Positions 20,690-32,460 of a stretch of 64,000 nucleotides of DNA are shown one piece after another (position 1 is the stretch's first letter; every line of letters begins with the position of its first letter). The translations under genes and the position numbers were made by a program. Below the pieces are notes generated by a model. The model saw only the letters and a program-made list of their open reading frames with translations. It searched no databases and was not told the origin of the DNA. Origin of the DNA: Erythroxylum novogranatense (taxonomy: Eukaryota; Streptophyta; Magnoliopsida; Malpighiales; Erythroxylaceae); NCBI GenBank assembly GCA_029891385.1, contig CM057232.1, positions 63,735,824-63,799,823 on the forward strand, given 5' to 3'.

Positions 20690-22331
20690 AAAATTTACCT
20701 GAATCATCGAAGAGACGTGGATACTTCTCCTTCATGGTATCCAATGGCTCCCACGTAGCCTCTTCCACTGAATGGTTCCTCCACAGGACTTTGACTAACT
20801 GAACCGTCTTGTTCCTGAGGACCTTTTCCTTTGTGTCCAAAATCTCCACTGGAATCTCCTCATAACTCAAATCATCTCTCAACTGAACCTCCGTAGCCTG
20901 AATAATATGAGAAGGATCCGATCTGTACCTTCTCAATATGGAAACATGAAAGACATCATGAATCTAAGACAACTCCCGAGGTAACGCCAACCTGTAGGCT
21001 GGTGGTCCGATCCTCTCAAGAATCTCATAAGGACCCACATATCTTGGACTCAACTTGCCCTTCTTGCCAAACCTCATTACTCCTTTCCAAGGAGATCTCT
21101 TAAGGAACACTTTCTCACCGACTTCATACTCCATCTCCTTTCGATGTGCATCAGTGTAGCTTTTTATCCTATCCTGAGCTGCCTTAAGCCGCTGCTTAAC
21201 CAGATTGACTTTATCCATTGTCATCTGAATCAATTCTGGTCCTACCAGTTTCCTCTCTCCTTCTTCATCCCAACATATCGAAGTTCTGCACCTCCTTCCA
21301 TATAAAGCCTCATATGGAGCCATCTGAATGCTCGAATGGTATGAATTATTATAAGCAAATTCGACCAATGGCAAATGCTCATCCCAAGTTCCTTTGAAAT
21401 CCATCACACATGCCCTGAGCTTTCCCTCAAGTGTCCGAATGGTCCTCTCAGATTGACCATCCGTCTGATGGTGAAAAGCCGTGCTAAAATTCAGCTTAGT
21501 CTCTAAAGCTTCCTGCAAGCTTCCCCAAAATCTCAAAGTAAACCGAGGATCCCTGTCGGAAACTATAGAATCTGGAATCCTACACAATCTCACTATCTCA
21601 TCGATGTACGTCTTTGCTAACACCTGCAAAGAATCAGTCTGGTTGATTGCTAGAAAATGGGCTGACTTCGTCAACCTATCCACAATAACCCATATGGCAT
21701 CATGCTTCCTACTGGTCTTGAGCAAACCCATCAGAAAATCCATGGTCACTCTTTGCCACTTCCACTCAGGAATGGACAATGGCCTTAACTTGCCTGAAAG
21801 TGCCTGGTGTTCAGGCTTGACTTGCTGACACACTAGAAACTTACTTAAATACTCTGCTACATCCCTCTTCATGCCCTTCCACCAGAAATGCTCTCTCAAA
21901 TCTTTGTACATCCTGGTGCTACCTGGGTGCATGGCATAAGGCGCATTGTGTGCCTCATCCAATATCTCATCCTTAACCTCCCTGCTATTTGGAATGCAAA
22001 GCCTGTTTCTTACTGTCATGAGTCCGTCATCCCCCACTACTACTTCAGAATTCTTACCATTATGAATTTCCTCTCTAAGTTTGCTCAAACCTGCATCCTG
22101 TGCCTGCAACTCCCTAACCTTCTCCCTGAGTATCGGCCTTACTCGGAAGTTAGCTAGAAGGCAATTTGGTTCCTCCTGCTTCAAGCTTATCTTAAGCTTG
22201 GCCATCTCTTCCAATAAAGGAAGATGAACTGCATGAACATGGGCAATTGACGACTTCTTACTCAAAGCATCCACTACTACATTTGCCTTGCCTGAATGAT
22301 ACTCAATCAGCAAATCATAATCCTTAAGCAA
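20690..22331 (-). pseudogene. Gypsy-2 integrase and chromodomain
   Basis: A 455-codon open stretch (22331-20964) covers the RNase H-IN linker and integrase: HPGSTRMYKDLREHFWW, then SKFLVCQQVK, where the first Cys of the HHCC zinc site is Phe (gypsy-1 has SKCLVC). The core has TMDFLMGLLKTS, DRDPRF and SERTIRTLEG (D, D, E kept), then YGRRCRTSICWDEEGERK and VGPYEILERIGPPAYRL. A TAG follows RELS (~20963, probably from CAG). The frame then continues with LRRYRSDPSHII and the chromodomain-like LVKVLWRNHSVEEATWE to 20690. Integrase would insert the cDNA; the zinc-site change and the stop make it unlikely to work. Confidence 0.88.
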
Positions 22332-22688
22332 CTCAATCCACCTTCTCTACCTCAAATTCAGTTCTTTCTGGCTCAGCAAGTACTTGAGACTCTTATGATC
22401 AGTAAAGATCCTCGTCTGAACCCCATATAGGTAATGCCTCCAAATCTTCAAGGCAAAGATCACTGCTGCCAACTCCAAATCATGAGTCGGATAATTCAAC
22501 TCATATGGCTTTAGTTTCCTTGAAGCATAAGCTATCACCTTGTCTCCCTACATCAATACACAACCTAGACCCTTCCTTGAAGCGTCACTATAAACCGTAT
22601 AGCCCTCATCTCCAGAAGGCAAAATCAGAATCGGAACACTTGTCAACCTGTGCTTGAGCTCCTCAAAGCTCTTCTGGCATTCATCACT
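22332..22688 (-). pseudogene. Gypsy-2 RNase H
   Basis: Minus-strand reading gives LILPSGDEGYTVYSDAS, GLGCVLM, a stop (TAG for CAG), [35 protein letters not shown] and [12 protein letters not shown], with another stop after NLR near 22346. The catalytic D (SDAS), E (DLEL) and D (TDHKS) residues are present. This domain, which removes the RNA strand after cDNA synthesis, is the part deleted from gypsy-1. It is in the same reading frame as the flanking RT and IN parts. Confidence 0.85.
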
Positions 22689-23816
22689 CTAGATAAACTT
22701 CTGATTCTTCCTCAATAGCTTAGTCATCGGAGTAGCTATCATGGAGAATCCTTCTACAAACCTCCTGTAGTAACCTGCCAGACCCAGAAAACTCCTCACC
22801 TCTGTCACTGTCTTAGGCGCATGCCAGTTCACCACTACTTCAACTTTCCTCGGATCAACATGTACACCATCTTGTGAAATCACATGTCCAAGGAAGGTCA
22901 CCTCATGAAGTCAAAACTCACACTTGCTGAACTTAGCATAAAGCTCTCTCTCCCTTAAGGTCTACAATACAATCCTGAGATGCTCCTCATTCTCTTCTTC
23001 ACTCTTGGAATACACCAGAATGTCATCTATAAACACTATGAAAAACTGATCCAGATACTCCTTGAAGACCCTATTCATAAGATCCATAAAAGCAGCTGGA
23101 GCATTGGTCAATCCAAATGGCATAAACAAAAAATCGTAATGCCCATATCAAGTCCTGAATGCTATCTTGCTTACATCAGACTCCTTGATTCTGAGCTGAT
23201 GATAGCCTGACCTGAGATCAATCTTGGAGAAGACCCTTGCTCCCTGCAACTGGTCAAACAGATCATCAATCCGTGGCAAAGGATACTTGTTCTTAATTAT
23301 CACCTTGTTGAGTCTCAGATAGTCAATACACATCCGCCATGTTCCATCCTTCTTCTTGACAAATAGAACCGATGCTCCCCAAGGTGACGAACTCGGCCTA
23401 ACATACCCCTTCTCTAACAGTTCCTCCAACTGTTCCTTAAGCTCCCTCAACTCAGCTGGAGCCATCCTATAAGGCGATATTGAAATAGGTGCGGTTCTGG
23501 GAATCAAGTCAATGACAAACTCGATTTCTCTCACCGACGGCAAACCTGGTAATTCCTTTTGGAACACATCTAGAAACTCCCTCACAATCGGAAAATCCTC
23601 TAACTTCCCTTCATTTACATCGACATCTACAACATGTGCCAAGAAAGCTTCACATCCCTGGTCCATCATCCTTTCAGCTAGCATAGCCGAAATCAATCTT
23701 GGCGAAGGTGTTTTCCTATCTCCCCTGAAAATCACCTTCTCACCGCTGCCCAGATGAAATTCCACCTCTTTCCGACCACAATCCAGCTTTGTCAGATATT
23801 TCTCCATAACATCCAT
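22689..23816 (-). pseudogene. Gypsy-2 reverse transcriptase
   Basis: Motifs on the minus strand: GMDVMEKY at the start, [47 protein letters not shown], then TGA in place of CGA before YGHYDF (~23147), [12 protein letters not shown], catalytic FIDDILVYS (about 23036-23007), further stops near 22967 and 22912-22902, and [17 protein letters not shown]. The catalytic Asp pair is intact. The stops are single-base, mostly C-to-T or G-to-A changes. Confidence 0.88.
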
Positions 23817-23902
23817 CCCAGAATAACATCTAACCCTCTTAGGTCTAAAGGTAGTAAGTTCACTACCAATTTAGCACCATCAATGAAGAGTTCACAACCC
23901 TC

Positions 23903-24124
23903 TTATACCTGACTGATCATCACATTCCTCCCTAAAGGAGTACTAATAAGCAAAGGCTTATTCAAAGGCACAGAATTCACACCATGCAATACTATGCTTG
24001 CCGAAACAAAAGAATGCGTGGAACCAGAATCAATTAAAACAAATACTATTGAATCAAGTAACTGAGCCATACCCGTGACAACCTCAGGTGCAGCTGCAGC
24101 TTCCTCCCTAGTCATGGCAAACAC
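23903..24124 (-). pseudogene. Gypsy-2 aspartic protease
   Basis: Carries VLIDSGSTHSFVSAS with the catalytic DSG (about 24043-24010). This piece lies in a different frame from gag and RT, which share one frame, so a pair of compensating indels flanks it (one between ~24219 and 24124, one near 23820). A stop follows MISQV at about 23903. Confidence 0.82.
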
Positions 24125-24218
24125 CCTTGCCGGTGCCTGACCCTTTGGCCTTCCTGGAGGAATAGCCTTCCTCGCAGTCCCAGAGCTGCCTACCTCAAGA
24201 ATCGCCTGTTCCCATTGC

Positions 24219-25376
24219 TTACTGCGCTTGGGATCTCAAATCTGCGACCCTCTGTCTCGGTACCTGAGGACAATCCCTGAACATATGTCCCTTCTCTCCA
24301 CATCTGAAACAGACTCCAAGTAACTTGAGACACTCTCCCTGGTGACGTTTCCCACAATGGTCACATAGGAGGTTGGTGAACCAGCTTCTTCCTGCTCTCC
24401 TAGTGCCTCCCACATTAGAGGCTTGCCCTGACAATACCTTTATCTGCTTGTTCTTGGTAGAGCCACTGCCACCAACTTCACTCTGTGTGTGAAAGCTCCT
24501 TATGCTCCTCTCAGGCATCGGTGCACTTTTTCCCTTCCTAAAAGACTAGTCCCTATTCCTCCTTTTCCTGCTTACTTCATTTCTTATGTTCTCCAGTTTT
24601 TCGGCCTGGAGGGCAGCATCCACCAATTGCTGGTAGTCACAGAAATTGTGGATCAAGACTTTCTCCCGGATCCCCAGGTGAAGACCTCCCTCAAACTTAC
24701 GACATTTGTCTTCGTCTGACGCCACAATGTTGGTTGCATAACGAGAAAGCTGTGTGAACTTTAGCTCATACTCGCTCACACTCATGTCCCTCTGTGTGAG
24801 GTTCAGAAACTCCCTGGCCTTCTCTTGTACATACACTCTGGAGATATACTTCTTTCTGAACACTTCCACAAAGTCCCTCCATGCCAGTACCAGTGGCACA
24901 ACCTGACTGTGAGGCATTGATTCCTACCAATGCAGTGCGTCTCCTTGTAACAAACTGACCGCATACTCTAACTTCTCCTCATCTGTGCATTTCACTTGGA
25001 CTAGAACCCTCTCGGTCCTCTTCAACCAGGCCTCAGCTTCTTCTAGATTCGTCGTCCCATTGAAATCCACAGCCCCAAACTTATGGAGCTTGTCATACTG
25101 TCCACTCCTATCTACTGGAGCTTGCATCGGAACCTGAGACCTTTGACCCATAGCATATGTGAAAGCCTGAGCAAAGGCTTGAAAGAAACTCAGATCCATG
25201 GGATTCATTTGAGGCATAGGAGGAGGCAGTGGAGGCACTTCTTGTTGCAAACTAGGTGCCTCAAAGATTGGAGCAGAATGTGTCCCAGCATCTTGAGGAA
25301 CATGAGATTCATCCGTGCTCCCTTGACGAGAATGAGACCAAGTCATAGCTCCTCGAGTTCTCTTTCGAGGTGGCAT
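24219..25376 (-). pseudogene. Gypsy-2 gag
   Basis: I take MPPRKRTRG at 25376 as the start because it matches gypsy-1 and is an ATG; the in-frame GTG six bases upstream is less likely. Then follow a P-rich region, LHKFGAVDFNGTTNLEEAE and LLQGDALHW with a TAG where gypsy-1 has a second Trp (24921). The next piece has FVEVFRKKYISRVY, MSVSEYELKFTQLSRYA and HNFCDYQQLVDAALQ; a second stop lies near 24545. The last piece carries DHCGKRH and the CCHC knuckle CFRCGEKGHMFRDCP (about 24310-24264). All pieces share one frame. Gag would form the particle and bind RNA; dead because of the stops. Confidence 0.85.
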
Positions 25377-25520
25377 TTTCACTCCTTCAATATAAAACCA
25401 TTGAAAACTTTATTTCAAACAAGGCAATTTTTCAAAGCATGTAAAAACAGTTCAAATCATGTAAAACAATGCAAGTTATTCCTTGAAAGCAATGCCATGC
25501 AACCCTGGACCTAAACCTAG

Positions 25521-25534
25521 TCTCTCTGATACCA
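25521..25534 (-). other. Primer-binding site, gypsy-2
   Basis: Minus strand TGGTATCAGAGAGA, initiator Met-tRNA type, 5 nt from the LTR end. Confidence 0.88.
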
Positions 25535-25539
25535 CAACA

Positions 25540-26603
25540 TGTTGGACCCCGTTTCTGAAGCCCAACATCGGACATGAAAGTGTGGTGTGCGATGCGTGCG
25601 AAGAAACATATAAATGAAAAGAAAGAAAGGAAATTCCCTTGGAAGCACAAGGGGCGTCGCCGCGGTGTGAGATGTCTCGCCGCGGCGAGCCCTCTTGGTT
25701 TGCCACGCCGCGGCAAGCGATGACGCCCTCGTCACGGCGAGCGGAAGGGTTCTCGCCGCGGCGAGCGAAGCAGCTCTCGCCGCGGTGAAACCTTCATGCG
25801 GCTTCGCTGCGGCGAGCAGGCTGCCTCGTCGCGGCGTCCGCATCCTCCGGCCCACAGTGGATAAAACCTGAAACTTTTCTCATTTTTATTAAATCAACCC
25901 ATCCCAAAACTTACTACATACACTCATCAAACTTCCAAATGATTCAATGCAAAAGATCAACAACATATCTCATTAATATCCAAAAGATGAGTTTTACAAA
26001 GCTTTAATAACATTTCAAACGAAATTACAACTTTGTAGTTCAAGAGTCAAAAATACAAAATACCCTTGAACCAATAAAAATTGAAATGAAACTAAAGCCT
26101 TGACTTCCAAAAGTACAACTTGAAAATACATAAATATAATAAATTGGAGTGATGCCATAACCCTTGACTTACTCAGTCTCTTGCTCGTCACCTGAAAGGG
26201 GAGAGTAAAGGGGGTGAGCTATAAAGCTCGTGAGAACAAATTTATAATACAGAGATAAGCAAAACTGTTTAAAAGATAACTCATTGTCGTGGTGCACCTT
26301 GAAATCATAATAATTGAGCATGAGAATTGTCAACTCAAAAATGCTTGATTGATAACAATTCATGAGTAAAGTTCAAAACATGCATGCACAACAAATCATA
26401 AGCACATAACATAGCCAAATGGTTTGGGTTAGTCCGGGTTCAGGACGTACTATACATTCCCATCGAAATGGTTATGTGTAGTCGTAGTTTCTTGATGGAG
26501 TCCTGGTGGGGAGCTCTGTGCCACTAGCGAGCAGGCGGGAGAAGCCTTTTCATGGTCAACGTGCACGTGACGGTTCTTGAGACTACCACAAACCCACATA
26601 ACA
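25540..26603 (-). repeat. Gypsy-2 LTR (5' LTR), outer-left part
   Basis: Matches 18230-19305 closely. Contains the dyad cluster at 25650-25850. Interrupted after ACATAACA by solo LTR S1; the TAACA at 26599-26603 is duplicated at 40064-40068. Confidence 0.92.
25650..25850 (-). repeat. CpG-rich dyad cluster in the second gypsy-2 LTR
   Basis: Same block as 18344-18530. Differences concentrate in the cores: CCGCGG here where the sister has CCGCGA, TCACGG here for TCGCGG, CCGCGG here for CCGCAG. Flanking LTR sequence is almost unchanged. Confidence 0.8.
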
Positions 26604-29117
26604 TGTAACATCCCACCCCCGACAGGAAGGATAAAATAGTAAATTGTCATAGGATGAGATTGATAGGGATTAATTAGTATTGTTCATGCATACTAGAAGT
26701 GGTACGTAGTAAAATTTGTGCACATGCAAATCACTGTACGTGCATACATGACATTCCCGGTAGATGAGCCTAATGCAATTTTATTGTGATTAATGTAGTT
26801 ATTGTGTTTAAAAAATTATTCTGAGTGAGCCAGTGGGTGTTTTATATTTTAAAGGATTTTTAGGAAATTTTCTAAAATTTTTCGGAGAAAATTCCCGGAC
26901 AGGAAAAATCGTCAAGCTGCGAACCGGTTGATTTTCAGTAGCGAAAATTTCTATCCAATGGCACTGTAATATTGGGTATATTATTTTGGGATTGAAATTA
27001 GGGCCATTGGACTAGAATGGGTCAAATTGCATTAGGGTTTAATAAAAAGTTTTTGTCTTTTATCTTTTTTGTCTTTTTCTAAAAAATGCCAAGTATCCTA
27101 CCTATTTAATGCTTTTGTCTTCTTCCTCTCCTTGTGATTTCGGTGGCTTCTCATTAAAGGGATAAAAGAAGATGAGTTATTGCTCAATTGTTTCCTTCCC
27201 CATCCGAAAATCTCCACTTCTTTCCATCTCCATCGATTTCTTCTCCTTCTTTAAGTTACTCTCCTTCTACCTAAGAGCCTTCCTTATATGCTTGCAAACT
27301 TTAACCTTCTACCTCCTTACCATGATGACACCATGTATGAGGGTTAGAGAGTAGAGAAAGTGGAGAAGTTGGTGTAGTATTGAAGAGGGAAAACTTGATT
27401 AGGTAAGTTGTATTGTTAACTTTAATTATGTAGTTAATGAATAATGGTTGTTAGATGCATTCAATGGGAATTTTGGTGTAATTAGTATGCTTATTGATGC
27501 ATTAATTGGATGATAATTATTGTTTGAATTGGTGGGTATAAGACTAGGTTTAAGTATGACTTGAAAGTAGTATAATTGAAGTGTGTTTAGCTTGATTTTG
27601 GATTGTATATTGACTAATCTTGCATGAAAATTAAGGGGTTGGTGCTGTCAAATTGTGGTAGGTATTCCTAGAGAATGTATGAATGATATAGGGACTTGAG
27701 ATGCTTATGGTAGTAGAAGTGCAATTGGCATGATAGGAGTTGTGATTGAGTACTAAAGCTGAAAATGTAAGTTTGACCTACTGTACTATTTTGAGCATAA
27801 CTCATTGTGTAGTTATGAAAATGAGGTGAGGTTTGTTCCAAATGAAACTTTAGTTTGTTGACTACAATTTTGTGTGAAATAGGTGTTGTCTAATTTTAGC
27901 ATTAAGAGGTTGAAATTTGGCTTGGAAAGTTACTGCTGGGACTTATGTGAACAGCATCCGGATTGATGACCTGATTGTGTTGATGATTTTTCTAAATTAA
28001 TTGAGAAGGAATTAGGAAAAATGGTCTAAATGAAAGTTGAAGCCTATATTGTTAGATTTCCATTTCCACTGATTTTTCAATTTTTAGATATGTTTATTGG
28101 GAGATATCCACTGTTAACTATTGACTGATTTTGTACATTGTGGTAAAACCTAGCCTAAGTGTCAGATTTGTGAGTATTTTGATTGGAAGCAATTTTAGCA
28201 ATTTCTGTGAATTGATTTGTCTTGAGTGATATTCTGAAGAGTTGTAAGGAATTATCTTGAAAATAGTCTATAGCATGATATTTTTGGATAACAGAATTGG
28301 GACTTATGAATTTTCAAAGATTGGACTGAAGTTAGATCATTAACTGCTGATCATGGAAGAAACTTTCATAACAGTTTTGAATTGGTTAGAGATGGAATTG
28401 GCTCTTAAGCTCTTCATGAAACTTGAAGTATGTGGTTTTATCTTTCCAATGATATAAGGTAGTGATTTTTTTGACTTGTGTACAGGGAGTTATGCTTGAT
28501 AGAACATTACTGTCCAGATTGGGTGATTTATGGGGAAGCATCATTGATTGAATTCTTTGACCTAGTTAACTACTGAATTTGGTTTTTTAGTTTGTTCATA
28601 AAAGTTGTAGATAACATTGGGATCGTTCTGAGAATATTTATTATGTAATTTCTTACAAAGGAAATGAGAAGTTATTGAATTTACAAGATACTGTACTGTT
28701 TTAGAACCCATTGACTGGGCAGTAACTTTGATTGAATTTTTGACACCCTTAGAGGTGAAATTGGCTTTTGTGTCCTTCATAAAACTTGTAGATCTCTCTT
28801 TTCTCTATGCAATAGACACCAATTTTGTCCAAATTGGAGTTCAGAGTAGGGAGTTATGGCCTAGATAAGTTGGCATGTCGGAGGAAATTGTTTCAGAACT
28901 GTCATTTTATAGGACTTGTCGACTAGGACATGTATTTTTCCTGCACTAGTCGATTACAACCTACACTAGTCGACTAAGATGTGTATTTTTTTTCCTTCTT
29001 TTGCTCATAACTTTTCCGTCCGACATCCGATTGACCTGATTCTTGAGGCATCGGATTTGTGAAACATTGAATTTCATTTCATGGGTAATTGGGAATTTTT
29101 GGACAGGAAATTGACGG
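26604..29117 (+). repeat. Solo LTR S1, left part
   Basis: Contains a CT-rich exon-like tract (27115-27260), a donor-like TTAG|GTAAGTTG at 27403, then ~1.5 kb with repeated modules of the 'cataacttt / aaacttgtagat' type (around 27790, 28420-28500, 28765-28860 and 28985-29060) and a GTCGAC array at 28918-28974. No open frame of substance. Confidence 0.8.
28918..28974 (+). repeat. GTCGAC dyad array in solo LTR S1
   Basis: Three words, GTCGAC (28918), GTCGAT (28949) and GTCGAC (28969), the last two inside CTAGTCGA. Spacing is 31 and 20 bp, close to three and two helical turns, as in the copia arrays. A CATAACTTTT module follows at 28985. Confidence 0.65.
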
Positions 29118-31066
29118 TGTAGGAACATCCCGGGAGGTACATCATATGTACGGCAGCGGAAAACAAAAATTTTTGTTCCCGGGACTTTCCCGAACGCCAG
29201 GATCCAGGTATCGGTATGAAGACATCAACCTAAATAGCCAAAAGAGACTATCTCTAAAGGTGATCCACGCAGAGATCAGAGAACCTAACCGAGTCAAACT
29301 CTTTTGACCCGGGAATAGCTAGAACAGATTAAGAGCTGCTAGACCCTACCTCTGTCCTGGAGAGCTGAAGGAAACGTTGGAATCCTTGCCTTGGAGAAGA
29401 GAGAAACACGTTGATGCCTTAAGGAGAGGAAGAAGCTTGAAACCTTTTCTCCTTTCTTACCTTAACACTTAAGGAAGATCGTTCTTCCTCTTCAAGCCAA
29501 AAGCCATCGACGGTGACCACCAAGCTCTCCCTCTATTTCTTTTGTCTCTTAACACTTAAAAGACAACCAAATGAACTTGGTTCAAGGAGATGCACGTGGA
29601 TGTGCTAATAGCCATGCTTTAATTACTTAATAATAAAGTAAAGCATCTTTGACTTTTCAACTCTCATCCTCCTTCTCCATTTCCAACGTACATGCTTTAT
29701 TTTTAATATATTAATTAATTAATTAATTTCTTAATTAATTAATTGATATATAATTGCTAAGGTCCAATGAGAATTGGTCGGTCTGACTGGCCATCGGCCC
29801 CTGTCTTCAAACAGACTCCTAAACCTTTCTTAGCAATATTGATGTCGCGATCTCATCGGGACATATCCCAATCTCATCGGGATCCATTTAATCCTAATGC
29901 TCTCCATAATTGGAACTCTGTCCAATTAATATTTTATAGATTCTCTGAGACACTCTTATGCGTGTGACCCTTTAGGTTCCCGGTTATGTTGGCCACTTAG
30001 ATTAACAATTAATCTAAGCAAGTCATGAGCGGTATCTAGCAACACATCATGACCCCAATTGACCGGAAAGTAATCGGTTTGATGTATTCATCACGAACCG
30101 GATCACGAACCCTTCCATAGTCAATTCTGCGCAATTCGTCCTTTCACCATCCTATACCCCACTTGGTTATGAGTATGGTCAAAGTGTCAACTCTTACTAG
30201 ACTAAGTCTAGCCCAAGTGATTTTAGTTCTGTCCAGATCCATTACTATATATGTCCTCAAGACAATCTTCATGACATATCTGCTTTGGCCAAAGACTTTC
30301 AAGTAATGATCCTTACAAGAGGCCATGGGTATCTCTTCATTATTCCGAAGTGGTGAATCCTTTATTGGCTACTCAATTACCTTCAATACCTCAAACTGCA
30401 CTCAAGCACCACCCTATGAGTTACCTCCGAAGGCAACAAGAAATGGAGTCAAAGCAGTGATCAAGATTCAAGATATCCTCGAGTACCTCAAGTCTAAGGA
30501 TACTTGCACCATTGCTATGATGAGATTATCACCGACATTAGAATAAGATATCCATGTGATGATCTCATGACAGTCATCCAATGTACTTACTACCGCTAGT
30601 AAGCATCCACATGTCAATTCTAAAATATCTCATATTTACAGCTTACGAGATCCACCGCTGATCCAATCAGGAATATGACATGTGTTAGTCTATCCGGATT
30701 AATGATGTCCAGCTCATTAATCCTATGACTAGGATAATTTAGATAATGACATAATTGCACATGATAGGAATCTCAATAGTATGATCGCATCATAATTTCC
30801 TTCATGCTATGTCAAATATCATGGACTTCATTAATTCGATTAAAGATCCATATCAATTCATAAACAATGTTCATGAATATCAAATTAATGAAATATGCCT
30901 TTCTTTATTTATTCATAAAGTCTGTATACGACTTTGAACAAAACGCGCTAAAGGGGATTGCCTTTAGGGCACAATTTAAACAGTTCCGTCCTTGCATAAG
31001 TCAACTCACCCCATGTACATGTTGACTTATCGGTACTGAATGCGTGTAAGTCAACTTACACTTACA
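29118..31066 (-). repeat. Copia-A LTR, left (3' LTR)
   Basis: 1949 bp, TGTAGGAACA...CACTTACA. Near its sense-strand end lies the perfect palindrome AACAAAAATTTTTGTT (about 29163-29178). Near its sense-strand start are three AAGTCAACTT-type words (30998, 31019, 31048), spaced 21 and 29 bp. It carries a G-box-like CACGTGG at about 29594. Confidence 0.92.
30998..31057 (-). repeat. Degenerate GTCGAC array in copia-A left LTR
   Basis: AAGTCAACTC (30998), ATGTTGACTT (31019) and AAGTCAACTT (31048): the AAGTCGACTT word of copia-C with the central CG changed to CA or TG, at the same spacing of 21 and 29 bp. The right LTR has the same at 38587, 38608 and 38637. Confidence 0.75.
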
Positions 31067-31080
31067 AATCTCCCACTTGA
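31067..31080 (-). other. Polypurine tract, copia-A
   Basis: Minus strand TCAAGTGGGAGATT directly before the LTR start TGTAAGTG. Confidence 0.8.
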
Positions 31081-31139
31081 CCTAAAGCCAATCGCCTTAG
31101 TACCTAATACCATAAGCGAGTCCATGAGAATCACAATTC

Positions 31140-31500
31140 TCGTGTGACAACGGCTTTGTCAACGGAACAGCAACACATTGCTCTGTGGGAATTCTCTCTA
31201 TGAGGATATCATTTCAACTAATGATCTCCCAAATCGGTGAGTACGATATGCGGATCGTCGATAAGACCTTGGTTCCTTTGCTCACAAGACTAACCCCATT
31301 GTATCACAATACAATCCTATGGGCCCATCACGGTAGGGACCGGATCAAGTTTAGCAATGAACTTCGATCCAAACCGCTTCCTCTGCGCGATCTCATGCGG
31401 TAATGTACTTTGCCTCGGTTGATGAATCGGCAGTCCTCTCTTGTTTGGAATCTTTCAAACCGACCGCCACGCTTATTCAAGGTGTGAATGTATATAACCC
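31140..31500 (-). pseudogene. Copia-A RNase H
   Basis: Minus-strand pieces DSKQERTADSSTEAKYITA (about 31455-31398, the STEAEY block) and TEQCVAVPLTKPLS (about 31190-31145, the DPLTKPL end block) identify copia RNase H. Frames shift repeatedly between them, so nothing longer than about 70 codons is open. No ORF follows before the LTR. Confidence 0.75.
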
Positions 31501-32460
31501 GATCATGATTCGAATCATCCTTATCGATTAAATACTAGCATCTAAATTCTCGCTCACTTGAGATTTCCATCTCCAAAGATCAAGAAACATCCTTAGTGCT
31601 TCACAAGTACTTGAGGATATTCTTGATCGCCACCCAATGACCCTCACCAGATCCGATTAGTATCGCTCAGAACACTTAGAGCATACGATACATCGGGCCT
31701 CGTACATAACATAGTTCCATGCTAAACCCTTCAAAGATCTCATCTATATGCGATGATTGTGAAAGACCAAGCAACCTTTTGATTTATCTCTATAAATCCT
31801 TATCGCGAGGATAAAAGTTGCTTTACCAAGGTCTTTCATCGCAATTGATTGGACAATCAAATTTTAACTGATTGCAGCATAGAGACATCGTTTCCTAATA
31901 TCAGTATGTCATCTACATACAACACAAGGAATACGATTGCAGTCCCACTAACTTTCTTGTACACACAATATTCATCCGAATTTTGTGAGAGATCAAACTC
32001 TTTGATTGACTCATCAAAACGGATAATCTAACTCCTGGATGCTTGCTTTAATCCATACATGGATTTATAAAGCTTGCATACCTATTCGCCATCATAGGAG
32101 GTGAAACCATCTAGTTGTGTCATACACATCCTCGGGTTAGATTTCCTCTCAGGAGATCTTCTTCACATCCATTTGCCATATCTCATGACATGATGAGCGG
32201 CAATGGCTAGGAGTTTCCGAATGGATTTAAGCATTGCTACTAGGCTGAAGGTCTTGTCATAGTCAACTCTTTATCTTAGACAAAAACCTTTAGCCACAAG
32301 CCTTGCTTTATAGGTAATTAGATTACCATCCATGTTGGTTTTCATGGCACGAAGCCATTTTGCGACTCTGAACCTTTCGTAACCTCTTCATAGGTAGCGA
32401 GCTCATCATCTCATATGAGCAATACGTCATTCTGTTCACTTACGAAATCCATATCTCTAG
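31501..32460 (-). pseudogene. Copia-A reverse transcriptase
   Basis: The catalytic VLYVDDILI (about 31925-31898) is clear, preceded in sense order by GLKQASRS and an FDESIKEF-type stretch (about 32055-31960) typical of copia RT. An earlier part near 32160-32360 has decayed VTRLVAKGF- and KTNMDG-like traces. Many short indels destroy the frame. The YVDD aspartates are present but the protein cannot be made. Confidence 0.78.
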
